Both the position numbers and the translations under genes were made by a program. A stretch of DNA of 14,648 nt from Nevskiales bacterium (lineage in GTDB: Bacteria; Pseudomonadota; Gammaproteobacteria; Nevskiales; Nevskiaceae): contig JAKEEJ010000092.1 in NCBI GenBank assembly GCA_022616655.1, positions 1-14,648 on the forward strand, given 5' to 3'. Shown here one piece after another: positions 8,053 to 14,648 of this stretch; positions within the stretch are counted from its first letter, which is position 1; each line of letters begins with the position of its first letter. Below the pieces are notes generated by a model. That model was given only the letters and a program-made list of their open reading frames with translations, searched no databases and was not told the origin of the DNA.

Positions 8053-8083
8053 ACGCCTGCGCGGGGTACGGGCGGACGTGAGC

Positions 8084-8686
8084 ATGCCGGAGCGCGTTGC
8101 CGACGTACGCCTGCCGACGCCGTATGCTGATTTTCAGCTGCGCGTGTATCTGGCGACGGATGGCAAGGAACATCTGGTGCTCAGGCTGGGCGATTTAGCC
8201 GGCCCCCCGCCGTTGGTGCGGGTACACTCGGAATGCCTGACCGGCGATGCGCTCTTTTCGCTGCGCTGTGACTGTGGCTTCCAGCTGGAGCACGCCCTGC
8301 AGCGCATCGCCAGCGAAAAACGCGGTGCTTTGCTGTATCTGCGTCAGGAGGGGCGCGGCATCGGCCTGGCCAACAAAATCCGCGCCTACGCCCTGCAGGA
8401 CCGCGGCGCGGACACCGTGGAGGCCAACGCGCATCTGGGGTTCGGTTCCGACCTGCGCGATTACGGCCATGCCGTGAACATTCTCAAAGACCTGGGCGTC
8501 ACGCGCCTGCGCCTGATGACCAACAACCCGCACAAAATTGAGGCACTGGAAAAGGGGGGCATCCAGATCGCCGAGCGGGTTCCGATTGAGTGCGGACGCA
8601 ACCCGCACAACGATGCCTACCTCACCACCAAGGCCGACAAACTCGGACACCTGCTGCAACTGCCGGCCGACGACGGCCATTCATGA
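8084..8686 (+). CDS. ribA: GTP cyclohydrolase II
   Basis: A 200-residue stand-alone RibA (E. coli 196) that opens the GTP imidazole ring to give the pyrimidine precursor of riboflavin. The zinc ligands are present as C-x10-C-x-C (Cys51, Cys62, Cys64 in [16 protein letters not shown]). The catalytic loop [10 protein letters not shown] and the conserved VDxNxxLGF-like [15 protein letters not shown] are in place, as is LMTNNPHKI. The open frame extends upstream into the reductase gene, but homology starts near the ATG at 8084; a GTG at 8078 would add two residues. The stop overlaps the pyrD start (ATGA, 8683-8686). The protein is not fused to RibB, so DHBP synthase must be encoded elsewhere. Confidence 0.94.
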   Translation: MPERVADVRLPTPYADFQLRVYLATDGKEHLVLRLGDLAGPPPLVRVHSECLTGDALFSLRCDCGFQLEHALQRIASEKRGALLYLRQEGRGIGLANKIRAYALQDRGADTVEANAHLGFGSDLRDYGHAVNILKDLGVTRLRLMTNNPHKIEALEKGGIQIAERVPIECGRNPHNDAYLTTKADKLGHLLQLPADDGHS

Positions 8687-9750
8687 GTGAGGCGACGCTC
8701 TACGGTCTGGCGCGTCGCGCGCTGTTCCAGCTCGACGCCGAGCACGCCCATGAGCTGACACTGCGAGCACTGGCGCGTGCGCCGCTCCTCACGACGCTTC
8801 CATTTCGGACTGTGGTACCGGACGATCCGGTGGAATTGATGGGACTGCGTTTTCGTAATCGTGTCGGTCTTGCCGCCGGCCTGGACAAGAACGGTGACTG
8901 TATCGCGGCGCTGGACCGGCTTGGATTCGGTTTTATCGAAATCGGCACCGTCACACCCCGGCCCCAGCCCGGCAATCCGCGTCCACGGCTGTTTCGTCTT
9001 CCGGCACAACAGGCGCTGATCAATCGGTTGGGATTCAATAACAAAGGTGTGGATCACCTGGTGCGACAAGTGCAACAGACGTCCTGCAAAGCCGTGCTGG
9101 GCATCAACATCGGCAAAAACGCCGACACGCCCCTGGAATCCGCGCCAACCGATTACGAGCAGTGTCTGCGCAAGGTTTATCCCTGGGCGGGGTACGTCAC
9201 GCTCAATCTTTCATCGCCCAATACCCCGAAACTGCGTGACTTGCAGGTCGGCGAACCCTTCAGAACCCTGCTCACGCGCATAACGGCAGTGCGGAAAGAA
9301 TTGGCTCAGCGCTATGGCCGCCGGGTACCGCTGCTGATCAAGATTGCACCCGATCTGTCGGACTCCCAGCTGGCGGACATCGCTGTCACAATCCGTGCAC
9401 AGGGCGCGGACGGATTGATTGCCACCAATACCACCGTTCAGCGCCCGGGTCTGGAACAGGAACCGCTGGCAAAAGAGCAGGGGGGGCTCTCAGGCGGTCC
9501 CCTGAAAGCGCTGTCCCTGGCCGTGCTCAAATCCCTGCGGGCCCGTGTCGGCGCGGATTTTCCGCTGATGGGTGTGGGCGGAATTCTGAGCGGTACCGAT
9601 GCCGTAGAACGTCGCAACGCCGGCGCCGATCTGATTCAGATCTACACCGGATTCATCTACCGCGGCCCGGCGCTGGTCGCTGAATGTGTCCGTGTACTGA
9701 ACACCGGCGAACCGGGATCGTCCGGAATTTCCGCAAGGAAGAAGGCTTGA
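8683..9750 (+). CDS. pyrD: Class 2 dihydroorotate dehydrogenase (quinone)
   Basis: A 355-residue FMN enzyme that oxidises dihydroorotate to orotate in pyrimidine synthesis and passes electrons to ubiquinone at the inner membrane. The N-terminal amphipathic stretch (residues 1-40, [22 protein letters not shown]) is the membrane/quinone module specific to class 2. The core shows [39 protein letters not shown], the catalytic serine loop [14 protein letters not shown] (Ser177/178), [29 protein letters not shown] and MGVGGILSG. The ATG at 8683 overlaps the ribA stop by four bases, so the two are probably co-translated. No terminator is visible after it. Confidence 0.96.
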   Translation: MSEATLYGLARRALFQLDAEHAHELTLRALARAPLLTTLPFRTVVPDDPVELMGLRFRNRVGLAAGLDKNGDCIAALDRLGFGFIEIGTVTPRPQPGNPRPRLFRLPAQQALINRLGFNNKGVDHLVRQVQQTSCKAVLGINIGKNADTPLESAPTDYEQCLRKVYPWAGYVTLNLSSPNTPKLRDLQVGEPFRTLLTRITAVRKELAQRYGRRVPLLIKIAPDLSDSQLADIAVTIRAQGADGLIATNTTVQRPGLEQEPLAKEQGGLSGGPLKALSLAVLKSLRARVGADFPLMGVGGILSGTDAVERRNAGADLIQIYTGFIYRGPALVAECVRVLNTGEPGSSGISARKKA

Positions 9751-9876
9751 CCAAGGATTTTCAGATCGCGTGATACTGGCAATGATCTATGATGTGCAAT
9801 AGGGCTGCGCCACCAAAATTGTTCATGCGTGACATTTAAGTTAAAACATGCGCGAGTTCGCCCTGGAGAAAAACGA

Positions 9877-11448
9877 ATGAATATCAAAGCACGCCCGGTG
9901 TGTGCCGTCATAGGGCTTCTCGTGATTGCAGGCGCGATCACACTCCCCGTCCGGGCTGCCGAGACCCGGCGTCCCAACGTCATCGTGATTCTCGCCGACG
10001 ATCTTGGCTACGGAGACACCGGCGTCTACGGTAGCAAGATTATTAAAACGCCCAACATTGACGCGCTGGCATCTGACGGTGTGCGCTTCACTTCGGGCTA
10101 TGTCACTCATCCTGTTTGTGCGCCCTCGCGCGCGGCCCTTATGACGGGGCGCTATCAGCAGCGCTTCGGCTTTGAATTCAATCCCGCGGGGCGTGACCGC
10201 AGCGCTGGCGTCTCTCTGGACGAGATCACACTCGCGCAGATCCTGAAATCCGCCGGCTATGCGACCGGCATGGTGGGCAAATGGCACCTCGGTCAAACGA
10301 ACGAGCTCTATCCCAGTGACCGTGGCTTCGACTCTTTTTTCGGCATGGCGAGCGGCGCTTCGGGTTACATTATCAATCCCCAACCCGGTGACGAGTTCTT
10401 CACGTCGGACTGGGAAAGCGGCAACGCAAGCGCGGCCAATGAAGCCCAGGGTGAGGCGCTGAAGAAGCAGCTCAACCGTTGGCGCCGAACCGGTCCCATT
10501 ACACGCAATCACGAAGCGGTCGAGGTCCCTGAGTATCTCACCGACCGATTGACGGACGAGGCCGTTGCCTTCATTGACAGTCACAAGACCAAGCCGTTCT
10601 TTCTCTATCTTGCTTACAACGCGCCGCACGCACCCCTCCAGGCGACGAAGAAGTATCTCGATCGGTATAAGCACATTTCGCATAAGAGCACGCGCATCTA
10701 TGCGGCCATGGTGTCGGCGCTTGACGATGGCGTTGGCGCGGTGCGCGCCAAGCTCAAGGCCGAGGGCCTGGAGTCCAACACCCTCATTTTCTTCCTCAGC
10801 GACAATGGCTGCGCGGGGTACCTTGACGGCCAGTGTTCGAACCTGCCCCTGTCGGGTTTCAAGGGCGAGCACCTCGAAGGCGGCATTCGCATTCCTTACA
10901 TCGTCTCCTGGCCGGGCCACGTAGCGGGGGGGCGCACCGACGATCGTCAGGTCTCGACACTTGACGTGGTGCCGACGGCGGCGGCACTGGCGGGCGCAAC
11001 CCTGCCGGCGGACCGTTCCTATGACGGAATCAATCTCATACCCTATCTCACGGGCGTCCAGGCTGGCCTCCCGCATCCGGTGCTCTACTGGCGAGCCGGC
11101 GTCAACTATGCGATCCGCGATGGAAGCTGGAAGATGTGGATCGCCAACCGCGCGCCAGCTTCGGTCAAGGTCAAGCCCCTGACGGACAGTTTCAGAGTGG
11201 ATAAGCGGGTGCAACCGCCGGCAGATGCCAACGCAAAGATCGGCGCCGAGGGCCAGGTCGTGATGCTCTACGACCTTTCTAAAGATATTGGCGAGACCAA
11301 GAATCTGGCAGTGTCACAAAGCGCCGTCGTGGATCGCCTCCGCAAGAAACTCAACAGTTGGGACGCGATAATGGGGAGCCCTCAATGGGCCAGTGAGCGC
11401 CAGTCTTACTACTACTATCGTGGCGAGGTGCTGCAACTTTTTGATTGA
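9877..11448 (+). CDS. Exported formylglycine-dependent (arylsulfatase-type) sulfatase
   Basis: A 523-residue sulfatase of the alkaline-phosphatase fold that hydrolyses a sulfate ester. A Sec signal peptide is clear (basic start MNIKAR, hydrophobic VIGLLVIAGAITL, cleavage near VRAAE, about residue 29). Active-site features are the metal site ILADDLGYGD, the sulfatase signature CAPSRAALMTGR with Cys81 to be converted to formylglycine, GKWHLGQ, YNAPHAPLQ, and LSDNG. The ATG at 9877 is used because the signal peptide begins there and a GGAG lies about 10 bp upstream; the in-frame ATG at 9829 would add 16 polar residues. A maturase must be encoded outside the window. The substrate is not predictable: arylsulfatase, steroid sulfatase and glycan sulfatase are all possible. 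It is the first gene of the accessory region. Confidence 0.9.
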   Translation: MNIKARPVCAVIGLLVIAGAITLPVRAAETRRPNVIVILADDLGYGDTGVYGSKIIKTPNIDALASDGVRFTSGYVTHPVCAPSRAALMTGRYQQRFGFEFNPAGRDRSAGVSLDEITLAQILKSAGYATGMVGKWHLGQTNELYPSDRGFDSFFGMASGASGYIINPQPGDEFFTSDWESGNASAANEAQGEALKKQLNRWRRTGPITRNHEAVEVPEYLTDRLTDEAVAFIDSHKTKPFFLYLAYNAPHAPLQATKKYLDRYKHISHKSTRIYAAMVSALDDGVGAVRAKLKAEGLESNTLIFFLSDNGCAGYLDGQCSNLPLSGFKGEHLEGGIRIPYIVSWPGHVAGGRTDDRQVSTLDVVPTAAALAGATLPADRSYDGINLIPYLTGVQAGLPHPVLYWRAGVNYAIRDGSWKMWIANRAPASVKVKPLTDSFRVDKRVQPPADANAKIGAEGQVVMLYDLSKDIGETKNLAVSQSAVVDRLRKKLNSWDAIMGSPQWASERQSYYYYRGEVLQLFD

Positions 11449-11542
11449 AAGTTGAGGCCGCGCCCGGAAGAAGACGCCCAGCCAGAGAATACCCCGAAGA
11501 CACGCTGCCACAAGCTCGCGTGCCAGCGTAAACGCCATCTGT

Positions 11543-11564
11543 CCCATCGTGCCCACTCGATGGG
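11543..11564. repeat. Perfect 7-bp inverted repeat downstream of the sulfatase gene
   Basis: CCCATCG (11543-11549) and CGATGGG (11558-11564) are separated by 8 nt. The hairpin lies about 95 bp after the sulfatase stop. No T run follows on either strand, so it is not a standard intrinsic terminator; it could be a weak terminator, a processing site or an operator. Confidence 0.4.
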
Positions 11565-11589
11565 CCTGCGGAACGCTACCGCCCGATCA

Positions 11590-11618
11590 TTGACGGAGAC
11601 GATTGTTTTTTGTACTAT
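11590..11618 (+). promoter_or_regulatory. Sigma70-like promoter of the tetR gene
   Basis: The -35 box TTGACG (11590-11595, 5/6) and the -10 box TACTAT (11613-11618, 4/6) are 17 bp apart. An overlapping TATACT (11616-11621, 5/6) would give a 20-bp spacer. Transcription would start near 11625, about 65 bp before the TetR ATG and inside the repeat described next. Confidence 0.6.
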
Positions 11619-11647
11619 ACTGTCCAATATTTTAGATGATACAGTCC
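11616..11647. promoter_or_regulatory. Candidate TetR operator: repeated half-sites over the promoter
   Basis: TATACTGTCC (11616-11625) and GATACAGTCC (11638-11647) are an 8/10 direct repeat spaced 22 bp start to start, about two helical turns. The inner ACTGT (11619-11623) and ACAGT (11641-11645) also form an inverted pair. The element covers the -10 and start region of the tetR promoter. TetR-family proteins usually repress their own promoters from such sites, so autoregulation is inferred. Confidence 0.45.
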
Positions 11648-11691
11648 GGCCTGCGTGGCCGTGCTCGTGATCGTACTCGGATGGGACGGAG

Positions 11692-12312
11692 ATGAAGCGA
11701 AAAAGGACTGAATTCAGACGCGGTGTTGCGGCATTTCGTGAGGAGATCATTCTCGATCGTGGCGCGGCAGCCTTCGTCAGGAAAGGGCTGTCTCAGGCAA
11801 GCATGGCGGATGTCGCGGACGAAATAGGAATCAGCCGCGCGAGTCTCTACAACTACTTCCATTCCCGGGACGAACTGATTGACGCGATTCTCAAGCGTAT
11901 GACAGAACAACTGCTGTCCCCCGACGCGGCGCTGTTCACCAGGCCAGGCCATGGCATCGCGCTTTCCCTGCGTATCGCCCGGAGATCTCCACACGCTTAT
12001 CTTCTGCTCATCCGGTTTGCCGCCGGCGAACCACAATACGCGTCCTATCGGGATGCCTATCACAAGGTCATTCTGGAGCGGACGCTCGATCGGGCGGCGC
12101 GCTTTTTTGGCGATGCGCGCGCGCCCTTTCTGCGTCGAGTAGCGGCACAATCGGTGATCGCTTTCATCGAATCCTCGGTCGCAAACTGGATTGAAACCGG
12201 TTCGGAGATCGAAGACCCGCAATTCATCGCCTGGGGTGAGCAGGCGCTTGGGGCGCTCTTCAGGGAGTGGGGCTATGACGTACAGAAAGCGGCACTCAGG
12301 CAATCGGCATAG
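11692..12312 (+). CDS. TetR/AcrR family transcriptional regulator
   Basis: A 206-residue one-component regulator. The N-terminal DNA-binding domain is typical: a first helix around AAFREEIILDRGAAAFVRKG, then the helix-turn-helix at residues about 36-57 with ASMADVADEIGISRASLYNYF, then HSRDELIDAIL. The rest is the helical ligand/dimer domain, which does not reveal the effector. GGGA at 11683 is a moderate ribosome site. The hydrolase gene follows after 60 bp in the same direction, so the two are probably co-transcribed and self-regulated. Part of this gene (12048-12100) recurs at 13696-13748 in front of the second hydrolase. Confidence 0.92.
   Translation: MKRKRTEFRRGVAAFREEIILDRGAAAFVRKGLSQASMADVADEIGISRASLYNYFHSRDELIDAILKRMTEQLLSPDAALFTRPGHGIALSLRIARRSPHAYLLLIRFAAGEPQYASYRDAYHKVILERTLDRAARFFGDARAPFLRRVAAQSVIAFIESSVANWIETGSEIEDPQFIAWGEQALGALFREWGYDVQKAALRQSA
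12048..12100 (+). repeat. Source copy of the 53-bp tetR segment repeated at 13696-13748
   Basis: This internal part of the intact tetR gene (codons about 119-137) matches 13696-13748 at 52 of 53 positions; the only difference is T12071 against C13719. It marks the left end of the recognisable tandem duplication. Confidence 0.9.
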
Positions 12313-12372
12313 AAATGAGAATACATTCAGCCGTGTTCAGGCGCCATGATGGACAAACAGGAGGAGACAATC

Positions 12373-13611
12373 ATGAGTACATTTCGCGAGGTGCAACCTG
12401 ACTTCTCGCAGACCGGATGGAGCAGGAGGGCGGTTCTGAGGGCAGTCATAAGCGCGGCAGGTACGTCCAGCCTGACAGGGTTCGGTCTGCAGCCTGCCTA
12501 CGCGCAGGAGACGACGAGCGACCCCGGAGTCGCCGCAGCGGAGAAAACGTTGCCACGGACATTGGCTGCCATTACGGCCGGCATGGGCACACAGCAGGTT
12601 GGAGCACAAGCTTACGTTTCGATCGGTGGCAAGCCGGTTGCCAGCTTTGCGCTCGGCCTTGCCCGCCCCGGCGTCGCATTGACGACCGAGACCATGTTTA
12701 TTTGGTATTCCGCGACAAAACCGACGTTTGCAATCCTGATTGCTCAGCTTTGCGACCAGGGCCTGATTCGACTCGACGATCGCATCGTGGACTATATTCC
12801 GCAGTTTGCCCAGAACGGCAAGGACGAGGTGACGATTCGCCAATGTCTTACCCATTCCGCAGGTATCCCGCACGCCGGCTCAATATCTCCAGTGCAGGGG
12901 CTGACGCCCGAGGAGATTGCCTCGATCAGCGCAGCATCGCTTGAGTTTCCTCCCGGGCAATTCAAGGAGTACCATCCGTTCAGTACGGGGTTCATCCTGG
13001 GCGAGATCATTCAGCGGATTACGGGGCGTCCCTATCAAGACCATATTCGGAAGGCGTTGTTCTTGCCCCTGCGCATGCCGGATTGTTGGGTGGGCATGAC
13101 CCAGGAGCGCTTCGATGCCTATGGCGACAAAATTGGCCTGCTCTATTCCGAGAACAGGTCCGGAGAGCTTGTCCCACCGCAAGATGGGGAGAAGTTCTCG
13201 TTGAATGTCACTCCGTCAGCAAACGGTCGCGGACCGATGAAACAGTTCGCGCGTTTCTATGAGGCGCTTCTGGCGGGAGGTGAACTTGATGGCGTGCAAA
13301 TCCTCTCGGAACAGATGACTGAGAAATTTACCACCTATTACTCCCTCCTCCCAGAATGGGATAAGACGCAAGAAGAACCGACGCCTGCCGGGCTGGGCTT
13401 CGTCCGACGGGAAACCCGCCTGTTCGGCGTACATGCCTCACTGCAAGTCTTTGGTTCGGTGGGCAGCGCTTCCTCGGTCGCGTTTTGCGACCCGCGTCAC
13501 GACTTGGTTGTCGCTTACGTTCTCAATGGTCGCATTCAGGATTACGTCGCTCATCGGGACCGCTGTGCCGCGATATCCGGTGCCATTTATCAGGATCTCG
13601 GTATCGCGTAG
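12373..13611 (+). CDS. Tat-exported serine hydrolase, beta-lactamase/EstB class (copy 1)
   Basis: A 412-residue protein of the class C beta-lactamase/penicillin-binding-protein fold, a family that includes EstB-like esterases. The N-terminus carries a twin-arginine signal (SRRAVLR, then a hydrophobic stretch and PAYAQ near residue 40), so it is exported folded. The catalytic SxxK motif is SATK (Ser113, Lys116). The second motif appears as EYHPFS (Tyr200) in place of the classical YxN. The family-typical CLTHSAGIPHAG lies between them, and FGSVGSAS may be the third-motif region. The ATG at 12373 is preferred because GAGGAG (12361-12366) sits 6 bp before it; an ATG at 12346 would add nine residues. 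A real beta-lactamase is less likely than an esterase or amidase. It is probably co-transcribed with tetR. Confidence 0.88.
   Translation: MSTFREVQPDFSQTGWSRRAVLRAVISAAGTSSLTGFGLQPAYAQETTSDPGVAAAEKTLPRTLAAITAGMGTQQVGAQAYVSIGGKPVASFALGLARPGVALTTETMFIWYSATKPTFAILIAQLCDQGLIRLDDRIVDYIPQFAQNGKDEVTIRQCLTHSAGIPHAGSISPVQGLTPEEIASISAASLEFPPGQFKEYHPFSTGFILGEIIQRITGRPYQDHIRKALFLPLRMPDCWVGMTQERFDAYGDKIGLLYSENRSGELVPPQDGEKFSLNVTPSANGRGPMKQFARFYEALLAGGELDGVQILSEQMTEKFTTYYSLLPEWDKTQEEPTPAGLGFVRRETRLFGVHASLQVFGSVGSASSVAFCDPRHDLVVAYVLNGRIQDYVAHRDRCAAISGAIYQDLGIA
12568..12665 (+). repeat. 98-bp segment identical to 13985-14082
   Basis: This part of hydrolase copy 1, upstream of the SxxK serine, is identical base for base to copy 2, including all third codon positions. 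The flanking sequence differs between the copies. Confidence 0.95.
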
Positions 13612-13789
13612 AAGCACAGTCCATCATTGCGGAAGAATGCAGCAATGCCGACTTCGTAGTGCTGGGTGATGAAGCGACTGTTTGATTCGAGGCATTCGGG
13701 ATGCCTATCACAAGGTCACTCTGGAGCGGACGCTCGATCGGGCGGCGCAATTACGAACATCATGATGGGACAGGCAGGAGGAGACAATT
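13612..13789 (+). other. Intergenic region between the two hydrolase genes
   Basis: This 178-bp spacer holds the 53-bp tetR remnant (13696-13748). After about 12 unrelated bases, homology to the leader of copy 1 resumes at CATGATGG (13761), including the AGGAGGAG ribosome site. No clear promoter or terminator was found, so copy 2 may depend on readthrough from the tetR-hydrolase transcript. Confidence 0.5.
13696..13748 (+). pseudogene. Remnant of a second tetR gene
   Basis: Fifty-two of 53 bases match the interior of the intact tetR (12048-12100). Both ends of the gene are missing, so it cannot make a regulator. It sits at the position expected for a tetR in a duplicated tetR-hydrolase unit, 42 bp before the start of hydrolase copy 2. 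It is best explained as the scar of a tandem duplication followed by deletion of most of the second tetR. Confidence 0.85.
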
Positions 13790-14648
13790 GTGAAAACTTT
13801 CCCTGAGACTCGACCCGAGTTCTCGCAGATTACGTGGGACAGGAGGGCAGTTCTGAGAGCGGTTCTAGGCGCGGTCAGCGTGCCCGGTGTGATGGGGCTC
13901 GGCTTGCAGCGTGTCTATGCGGAGCAGGCGACGAGCGACCCCGGAGTCGCCGCGGCGGAGAAAGTACTACCCCGGACATTGGCCGCCATTACGGCCGGCA
14001 TGGGCACACAGCAGGTTGGAGCACAAGCTTACGTTTCGATCGGTGGCAAGCCGGTTGCCAGCTTTGCGCTCGGCCTTGCCCGTCCTGGTGTCGCACTGAC
14101 GACCGAGACCCTGTTCAACTGGTATTCCGCCACGAAGCCAACCGCTGCCATTCTGATCGCCCAGCTCTGGGACCAGGGCCGCATCGGGCTCGACGATCGC
14201 GTCGCGAAATATATTCCGGAGTTTGCCCAGAAAGGCAAGGACGAGGTGACGATTCGTCAATGTCTTACCCATTCCGCGGGAATCCCGCACGCCGGCTCGC
14301 CCATGCAAAGCCTGAAAGGCATGACGCCCGAGCTGATGGCTTCCATCTATGCCGCGCCGCTCGAGTTTCCTCCGGGGCAATTCAAGGAGTACCATCCGTT
14401 CAGTACGGGGTTCATCCTCGGTGAAATCGTGCAGCGGCTCACCGGCCGTCCCTATGGGGACCACATTCGAGAGGCACTGTTTGTACCCCTCGGGATGCCG
14501 GACTGCTGGGTCGGCATGTCCAAGGAACGCTTCGATGCCTACGGTACGAAAATTGGCCTGCTCTATGCCGACGGCAAGGCCGGAAAGCTCGCCCCGCCGC
14601 CCGGTGGCGAGAAATTCACGCTGAATGTCAGTCCCTCCGCGACCGGCC
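13790..14648 (+). CDS. Tat-exported serine hydrolase, beta-lactamase/EstB class (copy 2, 3'-partial)
   Basis: The frame is open from a GTG at 13790 to the window edge, giving 286 residues of a protein clearly paralogous to copy 1. AGGAGGAG (13776-13783) is 6 bp upstream of the GTG, at the same place as in copy 1, where ATG is used. The twin-arginine signal is kept (DRRAVLRAV, then RVYAEQ). The catalytic SATK (Ser113, Lys116), CLTHSAGIPHAG and EYHPFS (Tyr201) are all kept, with one extra codon in the loop before Tyr201 (SPMQSLKG against SISPVQG). It shows many substitutions around the active site, such as LFNWYSATKPTAA against MFIWYSATKPTFA, which suggests a shifted substrate range. The last third is not in the window. 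Confidence 0.85.
   Translation, partial: MKTFPETRPEFSQITWDRRAVLRAVLGAVSVPGVMGLGLQRVYAEQATSDPGVAAAEKVLPRTLAAITAGMGTQQVGAQAYVSIGGKPVASFALGLARPGVALTTETLFNWYSATKPTAAILIAQLWDQGRIGLDDRVAKYIPEFAQKGKDEVTIRQCLTHSAGIPHAGSPMQSLKGMTPELMASIYAAPLEFPPGQFKEYHPFSTGFILGEIVQRLTGRPYGDHIREALFVPLGMPDCWVGMSKERFDAYGTKIGLLYADGKAGKLAPPPGGEKFTLNVSPSATG
13985..14082 (+). repeat. 98-bp segment identical to 12568-12665
   Basis: This is the copy 2 partner of the identical block in hydrolase copy 1, offset by 1417 bp. A second long match covers about 43 bp around GAGTACCATCCG (near 14390), offset by 1420 bp because of one inserted codon. Confidence 0.95.

Larger units (their letters stand above)
11449..11691. other. 243-bp intergenic region between sulfatase and tetR
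   Basis: No convincing gene is seen here. It contains a perfect 7-bp inverted repeat near its middle, and the promoter and operator-like repeat of the tetR gene at its right end. No U-tract terminator follows the sulfatase stop. Confidence 0.5.

Noticed and set aside
9747..9793. Promoter for the sulfatase using TTGACC at 9747 or TATGAT at 9788
   Set aside because: TTGACC lacks a good -10 at proper spacing, and TATGAT lacks a -35; no combination is convincing.
9841..11214. Long minus-strand open frame antisense to the sulfatase
   Set aside because: It mirrors the codon bias of the real gene, has no recognisable motifs, and the plus strand carries a full sulfatase.
11314..11556. Minus-strand open frame of 80 codons over the sulfatase tail and the following gap, with a hydrophobic N-terminal half
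   Set aside because: Half of it is antisense to the conserved sulfatase end, there is no clear ribosome site, and I recognise no family. A gene relic in 11449-11556 cannot be excluded.
13834..14424. Plus-strand open frame rich in Arg and Gly overlapping hydrolase copy 2
   Set aside because: It is out of frame with the copy 2 reading frame, which carries the SATK and Tat motifs and aligns with copy 1.
12373..14648. A beta-lactamase antibiotic-resistance locus
   Set aside because: The family fold is shared, but the second motif is not that of a class C enzyme and there is no AmpR-type regulator; an esterase-like role fits better.

Overview
This window looks like a chromosomal segment of a free-living gammaproteobacterium. 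The gene order folC-dedD-cvpA-purF-metZ is the pseudomonad-type arrangement, and the dusA-ppi-lpxH cluster, class-2 PyrD and LpxH also fit this group. I cannot fix the genus. No RNA genes, IS elements or CRISPR arrays are visible.

Layout. Positions 1-2810 (+) form a tight housekeeping operon: the folC 3' end, a DedD/SPOR membrane protein, cvpA and purF. From 2811 to 2923 lies the metZ leader. Its 2822-2873 part matches the SAM-II riboswitch aptamer as I recall the class. It is followed by an intrinsic terminator (2878-2910) and by a competing antiterminator pairing, so metZ (2924-4114) looks controlled by SAM-dependent termination. Positions 4124-6514 (-) carry dusA, a periplasmic cyclophilin and lpxH as a three-gene unit. 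It converges on metZ with a 9-bp gap and diverges from the next block. Positions 6634-9750 (+) carry a long FabG4-type ketoreductase, ribA and pyrD; the last two overlap by ATGA.

From about 9751 the character changes to an accessory region: looser spacing, exported catabolic-type enzymes and a local regulator. It holds a secreted formylglycine-type sulfatase (9877-11448) and a TetR regulator (11692-12312) with its own sigma70-like promoter and an overlapping repeat that may be its operator. It ends with two tandem Tat-exported serine hydrolases of the beta-lactamase/EstB class (12373-13611, and 13790 to the window edge).

The two hydrolase genes arose by tandem duplication of a tetR-hydrolase unit. 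A 53-bp scrap of a second tetR survives at 13696-13748 in front of copy 2. A 98-bp stretch that is identical in both copies, inside otherwise diverged genes, suggests later gene conversion. The sulfatase, the two esterase-like hydrolases and the TetR protein may form a small inducible module acting on a sulfated or ester-containing compound outside the cytoplasm; the substrate cannot be read from the sequence. The most notable finds are the metZ riboswitch with its readable on/off hairpins and the duplicated, partly eroded regulator-hydrolase unit.
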